From positions 75,666 through 139,665 of the forward strand of contig JBNKVT010000030.1 in assembly GCA_050299335.1 (NCBI GenBank): a stretch of 64,000 nucleotides of DNA. Direction: 5' to 3'. Source of the DNA: JBNKVT01 sp050299335 (GTDB taxonomy: Bacteria > Pseudomonadota > Alphaproteobacteria > Rhodobacterales > Rhodobacteraceae). The stretch's first letter is position 1. Every line of letters begins with the position of its first letter. The notes under the pieces are model-generated. The model worked only from the letters and a program-made list of their open reading frames with translations. It did no database searches and had not been told where the DNA came from. The translations under genes were made by a program, and so were the position numbers. Positions 7,542 to 14,327 of the stretch are shown in pieces.

Positions 7542-7564
7542 CCCCTCTCCCAGAGGGAGAGGGG
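7542..7564. repeat. Palindromic repeat, right flank of DUF559 cassette
   Basis: A perfect hairpin CCCCTCTCCC-AGA-GGGAGAGGGG, followed on the plus strand by AACTG and preceded by CCCCTAA. Read on the minus strand it is the same extended unit as at 7132-7154, so the DUF559 gene lies between inverted copies. It sits in the 86-base gap between the nuoD stop and the DUF559 start. Confidence 0.85.
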
Positions 7565-7586
7565 AACTGCCCGGTTGCGCGATTGC

Positions 7587-8795
7587 TCACCGATCCACCT
7601 CCCCAAAAACAATATCCAGCGAGCCCAGGATCGCCGACACATCCGCCAGCTGATGCCCCGTGCACAGGTGATCCATCGCCGACAGATGTGCAAAGCCCGG
7701 CGCCCTCAGCTTGGCCTTGTAAGGCTTGTTGGTGCCGTCGGCGACCAGATAGACCCCGAACTCGCCCTTCGGCGCCTCGACGGCGGCGTAGATTTCGCCG
7801 GCTGGGACGTGGAAACCCTCGGTATAGAGCTTGAAGTGATGAATGAGCGCCTCCATCGAGGTCTTCATCTCGGCGCGCGGCGGCGGCGAGGTCTTGCCGC
7901 GCGTCATCACCTCGGCCCCTTTACATTCGTTCAGCTTTTCAACGCATTGCAGGATGATCTTCGTGCTCTCGCGCATCTCCTCCATCCGGCAGAGATAGCG
8001 GTCGTAGCAATCGCCGTTCTTGCCCACCGGCACCTTGAATTCGAACTCGTCATAGCATTCGTAAGGCTGCGCCCGGCGCAGGTCCCAGGCGAAACCGGAG
8101 CCCCGCACCATCACGCCCGTCATGCCCCAGTCATAGACATCCTGCTCGGTCACCACGCCGATATCGACATTGCGCTGCTTGAAGATGCGGTTCTCGGTCA
8201 GGAGGTCGTAGATATCCTGCAACCTGGCCGGAAACGCCTCGGCCCATTTGGCGATATCATCCACCAGATCCTGCGGCAGGTCCTGATGCACCCCGCCGGG
8301 GCGGAAATAGGCGGCATGCAGCCGCGCCCCGCAGGCCCGTTCATAAAAGACCATCAGCTTCTCACGCTCCTCGAAGCCCCAGAGCGGCGGGGTCAGCGCG
8401 CCAACGTCCATCGCCTGCGTGGTGACATTGAGAAGGTGGTTCAGCACCCGCCCGATCTCCGAGTACAAAACCCGGATCAGCGACCCCCTGCGCGGCACCG
8501 GTGTGCCGGTCAGCCGCTCGATGGCCAGACACCAGGCATGCTCCTGGTTCATCGGGGCCACATAATCCAGCCGGTCGAAATAGGGCAGGTTCTGCAGATA
8601 GGTGCGGCTTTCCATCAGCTTTTCGGTTCCGCGATGCAACAGGCCGATATGCGGATCGCAGCGTTCCACGATCTCGCCGTCCAGCTCCAGAACCAGCCGC
8701 AAAACCCCATGCGCCGCAGGGTGTTGCGGGCCGAAGTTGATGTTGAAATTGCGGATCTTCTGTGCCGCCGTCAGGGTGTCGCCTTTGGTGCTCAT
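7587..8795 (-). CDS. nuoD: NADH-quinone oxidoreductase subunit D
   Basis: The 49-kDa subunit, 402 residues, normal for a stand-alone NuoD. With NuoB it forms the quinone-reduction site. Typical blocks: NFGPQHPAAHGVLRL (about 18-32), HIGLLHRGTEKLME, YFDRLDYV.MNQEH, RPGGVHQD (about 190) and the C-terminal DIVFGEVDR. The fold derives from the NiFe hydrogenase large subunit but lacks its metal-site cysteines. The start overlaps the sulfotransferase stop by 4 bases. Confidence 0.97.
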   Translation of the reverse strand: MSTKGDTLTAAQKIRNFNINFGPQHPAAHGVLRLVLELDGEIVERCDPHIGLLHRGTEKLMESRTYLQNLPYFDRLDYVAPMNQEHAWCLAIERLTGTPVPRRGSLIRVLYSEIGRVLNHLLNVTTQAMDVGALTPPLWGFEEREKLMVFYERACGARLHAAYFRPGGVHQDLPQDLVDDIAKWAEAFPARLQDIYDLLTENRIFKQRNVDIGVVTEQDVYDWGMTGVMVRGSGFAWDLRRAQPYECYDEFEFKVPVGKNGDCYDRYLCRMEEMRESTKIILQCVEKLNECKGAEVMTRGKTSPPPRAEMKTSMEALIHHFKLYTEGFHVPAGEIYAAVEAPKGEFGVYLVADGTNKPYKAKLRAPGFAHLSAMDHLCTGHQLADVSAILGSLDIVFGEVDR

Positions 8796-9712
8796 GTCGC
8801 TTCGATCCTTGCCATGTTCTGCTTCCAGCGCTCGGGGATGCGGCCCTCGAAGAACCGGTTGCAGAAGTCGTATTGCGGCTGCAACTCCCGGATAACACGC
8901 GTCAGCCTGTCCTCGTCAAGCTTCAACGACTTGCCGGTGAAAACCTGTTTCCCAAGCGCGCCGTCCTTCGGGGCTATGCCGATGAAATCGGTGACCCCCC
9001 GCAGCGTCTCGGCGCCGTGTTCCGAGCGGAAGAGGTCTTCGTAAAAGATCACATGCCGCCGGGCCTCGGGAATAGTGCGAAAGAGATTGTCCAGAGCGGC
9101 GGCATAGTCCGAGCGCAGATTGGCGTTCTCTTTCCTGCCCTTCAGGAACCGGTCGACCATCTTCAGCGCCTTTTCATCAAACTCCGCGCCCTTGCCGGCC
9201 ACGTTGCCCGCATCCATGCGGATCTGCGACCACAGCCGGTCGGCGGGATCGCGCAGCATCAGCAGGAAACGGACATCGTCGGTGATCGCCAGCATCTCCT
9301 CGAACCGGTGCCCGTCGAGCGCCATGTAGACCGGGGTGATATCGACCACCACCTTGCGGCGGCCCCTGCCCTTGCACAGAAAGCGGAAATAGTCCGAGTG
9401 ATCGCCATCCTCGCCTGGCCGGATGGCGGAATAGTCACACAGAGTCTCCACCCGCTTGCGGGTCTTGAGGAAGCGCACCGGATGGCGGTACCAGTCGCGT
9501 TTCTGCCGCGCGGCCAGTTCCTCGAACCTCTGGACGCGCTTTTCGTGCACCGGCATCGGAATATCGCCGCAGATGGCGTTGAAATAGTGCATTTCCTTGA
9601 TGGGGCGGAAATGGCAGTCGGGATGGTTCGACAGATAGTCATACATCCAGGTCGTGCCGGATTTCTGCGCGCCGATACCAAGAAGAAGGGTCGGGTCCGC
9701 CATCGCCGTCAC
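8792..9712 (-). CDS. Sulfotransferase domain protein (copy 2) inside nuo
   Basis: A 306-residue cytosolic PAPS-dependent sulfotransferase. The 5'-phosphosulfate loop is GAQKSGTTWMYDYLSNHP (about 13-30), and the 3'-phosphate motif is LMLRDPADRLWSQIRMD (about 150-165). It resembles the next gene upstream throughout. It begins GTG at 9712, overlapping the previous stop as GTGA; ATG 9703 (MADPT) is the alternative. It sits between nuoC and nuoD with 4-base overlaps on both sides, so it is co-translated with complex I genes although sulfotransfer has no known part there. Acceptor unknown: glycan, lipid or peptide. Confidence 0.85.
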   Translation of the reverse strand: MTAMADPTLLLGIGAQKSGTTWMYDYLSNHPDCHFRPIKEMHYFNAICGDIPMPVHEKRVQRFEELAARQKRDWYRHPVRFLKTRKRVETLCDYSAIRPGEDGDHSDYFRFLCKGRGRRKVVVDITPVYMALDGHRFEEMLAITDDVRFLLMLRDPADRLWSQIRMDAGNVAGKGAEFDEKALKMVDRFLKGRKENANLRSDYAAALDNLFRTIPEARRHVIFYEDLFRSEHGAETLRGVTDFIGIAPKDGALGKQVFTGKSLKLDEDRLTRVIRELQPQYDFCNRFFEGRIPERWKQNMARIEAT

Positions 9713-10629
9713 GCCGCCTCCATCGCCATGGTGTCATGCCAGCGGGCGGGAAGGTCACCGCCGAACCAGTCGTTGCAGAACGCGTAATGCGGCGCGAGCG
9801 CTTCATAGAGGCGGCGACGCTGCTCTGGCGCAAGGGGATGTTCGGGGCTCTTGTGTTCGATCCGCCCAAAGGCCCCGGGATGGGGTGTGATACCGAGAAA
9901 ATCCGTCAGGTCGCGCAGGGTTTTCGGTCCGCGGTCCGGATGGAAGAGCTCCTCGTAAAAGGTCACGTGCAACCTTCCGGGGGTCGCGGCTTCGGTCAGA
10001 TTGCGCAGGACCTTGGGGTAATCCGAGCGCTCCCAGAGTCCCGCCAGCCCGCCATCGAGAAACCGCTTCAGAAACTTGTCGAGAATCGCCTCGAACTCTG
10101 CCTCAGTTTCCTGTTTGCGGTTGCTGCGCATTCTGAGATGCGACCAGGCCCGGTCTACCGGATCGCGCAAGAGCAGCAGGTAGCGGACATCCGGCACCGT
10201 GCGGGACATGTCGCGCAGGGTCTCGGTATCGAGCATCATGTATTCCGGCGTCAGATCGGCCACCAGGCGCTGACCCTTGCGCCCCGTACACAGATAATCG
10301 CGGAACCCGGCGTGTTCGGGGGCGTCGGGATCGATCTTCAACCAGTCGTCCAGAGCCTCGATCCGCTTCTTCAGCCAGCGTCGGCGCGCGCGGTCGCGCC
10401 AGCCACATTTTTCAAGCGCCCGCTCGGCTTCCCTGCGCTGCCCGCGACGGATTTTCGACTTCCGCGCCCAGGTATCGGGATCGCGGGCGTTATAGTAGTT
10501 CAGTTCCTTGATCTCGCGGATATGGCAATCGGGATGGGACTTGAGATACTCGTAAAGCCAGGTCGTCCCCGCCTTGGGGACCCCGGCGCAGATCAGAAGG
10601 GTCGGCGGATCGCCGTTGCCGTCACGCAT
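9709..10629 (-). CDS. Sulfotransferase domain protein (copy 1) inside nuo
   Basis: A 306-residue sulfotransferase with the PAPS loop GVPKAGTTWLYEYLKSHP (about 16-33), the 3'-phosphate motif LLLRDPVDRAWSHLRMR (about 150-166) and C-terminal HYAFCNDWFGGDLPARW, matching QYDFCNRFFEGRIPERW in copy 2. Equal length and shared blocks show a tandem duplication. An Arg-rich stretch (about 60-90) is specific to this copy. It overlaps nuoC by 8 bases and copy 2 by 4 bases. It would transfer sulfate from PAPS to an unidentified substrate. Confidence 0.85.
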   Translation of the reverse strand: MRDGNGDPPTLLICAGVPKAGTTWLYEYLKSHPDCHIREIKELNYYNARDPDTWARKSKIRRGQRREAERALEKCGWRDRARRRWLKKRIEALDDWLKIDPDAPEHAGFRDYLCTGRKGQRLVADLTPEYMMLDTETLRDMSRTVPDVRYLLLLRDPVDRAWSHLRMRSNRKQETEAEFEAILDKFLKRFLDGGLAGLWERSDYPKVLRNLTEAATPGRLHVTFYEELFHPDRGPKTLRDLTDFLGITPHPGAFGRIEHKSPEHPLAPEQRRRLYEALAPHYAFCNDWFGGDLPARWHDTMAMEAA

Positions 10630-11227
10630 CGCCGGGTTTTTCCTCCGGCAGGATGTATTCCGCGCCCTCCCAGGGGCTCATGAAGTCGAACTGGCGGTAA
10701 TCCTGTACCAGCTTCACCGGCTCGTAGACCACCCGTTTCTCGACCTCGTCATAGCGCACCTCGACATAGCCCGTGGTCGGGAAATCCTTGCGCAACGGGT
10801 GGCCTTCGAACCCGTAATCGGTCAGCAGACGACGCAGATCGGGATGGTCCGAGAACTCGATCCCGTACATGTCGTAGACCTCGCGCTCCAGCCAGTTGGC
10901 CGACGGGAAAACTCCCGAGACCGAGGGCACGATCTCGCCCTCGCGGGCCTCGACCTTGACTCGGATCCGCTGGTTTTCGCGCATCGACAGCAGATGATAG
11001 ACCACATCAAAGCGCTTTTCGCGGTCGGGATAGTCGACGGCGGTGATATCGATCAGCGTGGTGAACTGGCAGTTCATGTCCGTCCTGAGAAACTGCAGGA
11101 AGGACGCAATCGCGTTCGGCACCACCTGGACGGCGACGATATCGCGGTCGGTCCCGGCAGAGACGACCGCGTCTTCCTGCCTGACCTCCAGCACATTGGC
11201 GAGTTCAGTGAGAGCTTCGTGGTCCAT
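10622..11227 (-). CDS. nuoC: NADH-quinone oxidoreductase subunit C
   Basis: The 30-kDa subunit, 201 residues, unfused to NuoD. It is a structural part of the peripheral arm that contacts NuoD and NuoB. Recognisable: LIDITAVDYPDR.KRFDVVYHLLS (about 56-80), ANWLEREVYDMYGIEFSDHPDLRRLLTDYGFEGHPLRKDFP (about 108-150; signature E-R-E-x-x-D-[ML]-[FY]-G) and a C-terminal FDFMSPWEG. It overlaps the first sulfotransferase by 8 bases. Confidence 0.96.
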   Translation of the reverse strand: MDHEALTELANVLEVRQEDAVVSAGTDRDIVAVQVVPNAIASFLQFLRTDMNCQFTTLIDITAVDYPDREKRFDVVYHLLSMRENQRIRVKVEAREGEIVPSVSGVFPSANWLEREVYDMYGIEFSDHPDLRRLLTDYGFEGHPLRKDFPTTGYVEVRYDEVEKRVVYEPVKLVQDYRQFDFMSPWEGAEYILPEEKPGDA

Positions 11228-11238
11228 TCCGGCCCCTT

Positions 11239-11772
11239 TCAGCGAACGATTGTACCCGTCCGGCGGATTTTCCGCTGCAATTGCAGGATACCGTACAAGA
11301 GCGCCTCCGCCGTCGGCGGGCAGCCCGGGACGTAGACATCCACCGGCACGATCCGGTCGCAGCCACGCACGACCGAGTAGGAGTAATGATAATACCCGCC
11401 ACCATTGGCACAGGACCCCATCGAGATCACGTAGCGCGGCTCGGGCATCTGGTCATAGACCTTGCGAAGTGCGGGGGCCATCTTGTTGGTCAGCGTCCCG
11501 GCAACAATCATCAGGTCCGACTGACGTGGAGACGCCCGCGGCGCCGTCCCGAACCGCTCCAGATCATAGCGCGGCATCGAGGTATGCATCATCTCGACCG
11601 CACAACAGGCCAACCCAAAGGTCATCCAGTGCAGGGACCCGGTCCGCGCCCAGTTGATGACATCCTCGGCGGAAGTCAGCAGGAACCCCTTCTCCTGCAA
11701 CTGCGCGTTCAGGTCATGGGCGACTACCTCGGTATCGGTCCCGGCGTCGTTCTGCGCAGTACTCACACCCAT
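11239..11772 (-). CDS. nuoB: NADH-quinone oxidoreductase subunit B
   Basis: The PSST/20-kDa subunit, 177 residues, carrying cluster N2, the last cluster before quinone. Ligands Cys56-Cys57 (GLACCAVEMMH), Cys121 (MGSCANGGG) and Cys151 (PGCPPTAEAL) are all present. The N-terminal about 30 residues are a variable, acidic extension. It is followed by nuoC with an 11-base gap, and preceded by a conserved small gene and nuoA. Confidence 0.97.
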   Translation of the reverse strand: MGVSTAQNDAGTDTEVVAHDLNAQLQEKGFLLTSAEDVINWARTGSLHWMTFGLACCAVEMMHTSMPRYDLERFGTAPRASPRQSDLMIVAGTLTNKMAPALRKVYDQMPEPRYVISMGSCANGGGYYHYSYSVVRGCDRIVPVDVYVPGCPPTAEALLYGILQLQRKIRRTGTIVR

Positions 11773-11831
11773 CCCATGGCTCCCTTTCTGGTCGCTGTCA
11801 TCCTGTCTCGCCCTTCGTCACACCGCATCGC

Positions 11832-12125
11832 TCAGACCCTGTACAGCCGCACCGGGCTGCCATCCTCACGCGCGATGATCCCGCGCGCCTCGTGATCCAG
11901 CTGCACCGCCTTCAGCCACCAGCCGGCCTTTTCACCGCCCAGAAACAATTCCTGATCCAGACGCGGCAACAGCTTCGCCTTGGCCTCCGCCACCTTCAGC
12001 CCCGGCGCACCTTTCGGCAGCACTTTCATCAGCGCCTTTTTCATTGCTTCGAACTTGGCACCGTTCACCCGCCAGGGCTTGCCTTCGCGGGTCAGTACTT
12101 CGATCGTGTCCTCAGAAGCCGCCAT
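11832..12125 (-). CDS. Conserved small protein between nuoA and nuoB
   Basis: A 97-residue soluble protein: VLTREGKPWRVNGAKFEAMKKALMKVLP, then LPRLDQELFLGGEKAGWWLKAVQLDHEARGII and a C-terminal PVRLYRV. It looks like a winged-helix-type fold (perhaps DUF6958, from memory and not certain). It lies 6 bases after nuoA and 59 before nuoB, so it is on the same transcript. No cofactor motif and no membrane segment. Function unknown. Confidence 0.65.
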   Translation of the reverse strand: MAASEDTIEVLTREGKPWRVNGAKFEAMKKALMKVLPKGAPGLKVAEAKAKLLPRLDQELFLGGEKAGWWLKAVQLDHEARGIIAREDGSPVRLYRV

Positions 12126-12131
12126 GCCAGC

Positions 12132-12497
12132 TCACTCCCATTCCAGCGCACCCTTTTTCCATTCATAGGCGAAGCCCACGGTCAGGATGGCGAGAAAGAT
12201 CATCATCGACCAGAAGCCGAAGACGCCGTTTTCCTGGAACGACACCGCCCAGGGGAACAGGAACGCCACTTCGAGGTCGAAGATGATGAACAGGATCGAG
12301 ACGAGGTAGAACCGGACATCGAACTTCATCCGCGCGTCATCGAAGGCGTTGAAACCGCATTCATAAGCCGAGATCTTTTCAGGGTCTGGGTTGCGCACAG
12401 CTATGACGAGGGCGGCAAGGATCAGGACGAGGCCCAGAACGATGGCAAGGCCGAGGAAAACCAGGATCGGCAGGTACTCGCGTAAAAGCTCTTCCAA
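12132..12497 (-). CDS. nuoA: NADH-quinone oxidoreductase subunit A (TTG start)
   Basis: The smallest membrane subunit of complex I, 121 residues, three transmembrane helices with the conserved loop SAYECGFNAFDDARMKFDVRFYLVSILFIIFDLEVAFLFPW. No ATG fits: the family's usual MEELLREYLP start is encoded TTG-GAA-GAG at 12497, with an AAGGAG ribosome site 8 bases upstream, so TTG is the likely initiator; an upstream in-frame ATG at 12569 would precede that ribosome site and lies above the predicted transcript start. First gene of the operon. Confidence 0.94.
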   Translation of the reverse strand: MEELLREYLPILVFLGLAIVLGLVLILAALVIAVRNPDPEKISAYECGFNAFDDARMKFDVRFYLVSILFIIFDLEVAFLFPWAVSFQENGVFGFWSMMIFLAILTVGFAYEWKKGALEWE

Positions 12498-12553
12498 GGG
12501 GGTCTCCTTCCTGCCTGTCCGGGGGGCGCGGCCCCGGCATCCGGGTTTGTCAC

Positions 12554-12582
12554 TCGATACTCTCCGCATTCGGCAAGGTCAA
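12554..12582 (-). promoter_or_regulatory. Putative sigma70-type promoter of the nuo operon
   Basis: On the minus strand, TTGACC (12577-12582) and TATCGA (12554-12559) are separated by exactly 17 bases. Transcription would start near 12547, giving a leader of about 50 bases before the nuoA TTG. It lies in the divergent gap with the gene at 12770. Sequence-based prediction only. Confidence 0.55.
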
Positions 12583-12769
12583 CCAATCAAGGCGAGGTTA
12601 TCGACCGGTAAATGCCGCACCCAAAAGCCCGATTTTCCCCATCTTCACGACACATTTGGCCCCTAGATGGAAGAGGTTGGGTCGAGTTTTGCGTAACCGT
12701 CATCCCTGTCGCGTCCGTTCCGTTTGCGTATTCCCGAAGTCAGACGAGTGATTGGTGTCCGTGCCTTCA

Positions 12770-13930
12770 ATGTCGCAATCTTTTCCCGGCGCAGACTGGA
12801 TGCGCCTCGCCGCCGCCGCGCTGTTGCTGGCGGGGCTGGAATACATCTTTCGACAACTCGGCTTTTCCAACAGCATGGTGGCTGCCCTGCAGCCCGGCGC
12901 CGGGATCGCGCTGATGATGACGCTGATCTGGCGGGTCCGGGGCGCTGTCGCGGCCTTCGTGGCCTATCTGATCCTGCCGACACTGTTCGGAGACACCCCT
13001 GCGATCCCCGACGCCACCCTCCGCGCCGTCGTGGCCCTCGGCGCGGCAATGGCCATGCGGACGATTCACCGGCGGGGTTCGGATCACTCACATGTCCTGG
13101 AGTGGGCCTCGTTTTTCGGCTTCGGTGTTGTGGCGCCGTCGCTGATCTGGGTCGGGCTGAACTCGGTGATGCAGTGGCTCGCCCATGGCGCGATTCCGGA
13201 ATTTTCCTCGATGCTTCTGGCGGCCCTGGGGCTGATGCTGTCGATCCAGATGGTCGTCGCCATCCTGGCCAATATTCCCGAGATCAGCCGCGTTCCCGGG
13301 CTCTGGCGCCAGGGGGTGGGGACTTCGCTCGCGATGATGATCGCCTTTATCGGCTTCGTAGCCCTCCTGCCCTATATCTCGGCCCCCGGCGCACCGGGTC
13401 TCATGCTGCTTCTTGGTCTGCCGGTGGCGCTCTGGATCGCCAAGCAGCCCAATTCGCTGCCCGGCGCGATCGTCACCTTCGCCGGAGCCTGTCCGCTTTT
13501 ATGGATGCTCATCACCCGCGTGGGCCAGATAGACCACCCGCAAGTCACCCAGGCCGTGCTCTATCTCTTCATCCTCATCGTCGTTGCCCAGCTTTTTCAC
13601 GCCTCCGAACAGGACCGGCTGGCCACGATCGCGGAAGTCACCCGCTCCCGAGATGCGCTGGAGGATATGGTCACGCTGCGCAATGCCGAAATGGCCCGGA
13701 TGATCCGCCAATCCTCAGAGGACACCGCAGCCCGAAAGCGCTTTCGGGCACTGATGACCGAAGAGGTCACCGAACCCCTGAAAAAGGTCTCGGCGTCTCT
13801 CCGGGCCTTGAGCGAGGCCGACCGCCGCGAAGATCACCGCACCCGTCTCGACACGCTCGAGGGCCGCATCGACGAGATCGCCCAGAGCACACGCCGGATC
13901 ACCAACGACCCGCAATTCCGGGGCGACTGA
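12770..13930 (+). CDS. Multi-spanning membrane protein, MASE1-like sensor domain with coiled-coil tail
   Basis: About 386 residues. The first about 275 form eight or so hydrophobic segments (GIALMMTLIWRVRGAVAAF style), like a MASE1 or other 7-8TM sensory input domain. The rest is a charged helical stretch (SEQDRLATIAEVTRSRDALEDMVTLRNAEMARM...LDTLEGRIDEIAQ), resembling a signalling coiled coil or DHp region, but no kinase ATPase, GGDEF or EAL domain follows. It may be a truncated sensor or a signal-transmitting partner. ATG 12770 (MSQSF) is used; TTG 12752 and GTG 12755 are alternatives. Divergent from nuoA. Confidence 0.6.
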   Translation: MSQSFPGADWMRLAAAALLLAGLEYIFRQLGFSNSMVAALQPGAGIALMMTLIWRVRGAVAAFVAYLILPTLFGDTPAIPDATLRAVVALGAAMAMRTIHRRGSDHSHVLEWASFFGFGVVAPSLIWVGLNSVMQWLAHGAIPEFSSMLLAALGLMLSIQMVVAILANIPEISRVPGLWRQGVGTSLAMMIAFIGFVALLPYISAPGAPGLMLLLGLPVALWIAKQPNSLPGAIVTFAGACPLLWMLITRVGQIDHPQVTQAVLYLFILIVVAQLFHASEQDRLATIAEVTRSRDALEDMVTLRNAEMARMIRQSSEDTAARKRFRALMTEEVTEPLKKVSASLRALSEADRREDHRTRLDTLEGRIDEIAQSTRRITNDPQFRGD

Positions 13931-13971
13931 GACCGGGGAAGGTCAGAGCCGGAAGGCGGCAAGTTCGGGAA

Positions 13972-14017
13972 CCGAAATTTTTCGAAAATTTCGGCCGCAT
14001 TTTTTGAAAAAATGCGG
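13972..14017. repeat. Two adjacent perfect AT-rich palindromes
   Basis: CCGAAATTTT-TCG-AAAATTTCGG (13972-13994) is followed without a gap by CCGCATTTTTT-G-AAAAAATGCGG (13995-14017). They lie about 40 bases after the stop of the membrane-protein gene. Each could act as a terminator hairpin; as a pair they look like a repeated intergenic element. Confidence 0.75.
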
Positions 14018-14147
14018 GGGCTGAAGATTTGAGATGAGGTGCCGGGCTGGGCTGGGCGATAGCTGCCCTCAACCCAAGGGACGGGTCCCGCGGCCGCAAT
14101 ATCCCCGCGTGTCCCGACAGAGCAACGGCACTTTGATCACAGTACGA

Positions 14148-14176
14148 TTGACCGGGACGGGTTTTGGACCTAAACG
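14148..14176 (+). promoter_or_regulatory. Putative promoter of metZ
   Basis: TTGACC (14148-14153), a 17-base spacer, then TAAACG (14171-14176). Predicted transcription start is about 14183, the first base of the riboswitch P1 stem, which supports both calls. The -35 hexamer is the same as that of the nuo promoter. Confidence 0.5.
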
Positions 14177-14182
14177 GACATC

Positions 14183-14236
14183 AGTGGTGATTTGTCGAAC
14201 CGGATTGCGGGCCACTTTAAACATGCCGCTAAAGAG
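14183..14236 (+). ncRNA. SAM-II riboswitch
   Basis: The layout matches SAM-II (metA/metZ-type) aptamers of alphaproteobacteria: P1 stem AGTGG (14183-14187) with CCACT (14212-14216), TGATTT right after the first arm, CCGGATTGC in the loop, and the pseudoknot strand ending GCTAAAGAGG. It lies about 90 bases before an O-succinylhomoserine sulfhydrylase gene, the typical target. It senses S-adenosylmethionine and would shut off metZ when SAM is high. It is followed by a terminator-like hairpin. Confidence 0.85.
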
Positions 14237-14258
14237 GTCGCGGTCCCGTCGCAGGATG

Positions 14259-14294
14259 ACCCCGATCGAATTGCCCCGGTCGGGGTTTTGTTTT
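14259..14294 (+). terminator. Terminator-like hairpin downstream of SAM-II
   Basis: ACCCCGA (14259-14265) pairs with TCGGGGT (14280-14286), followed by the U-rich run TTTTGTTTT. Position between the aptamer and the ribosome site suggests it is the expression platform or an attenuator. No alternative antiterminator was worked out. Confidence 0.55.
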
Positions 14295-14327
14295 GCGAAA
14301 GGAGGCCGCGAGAGCGGCTTGTATGAA

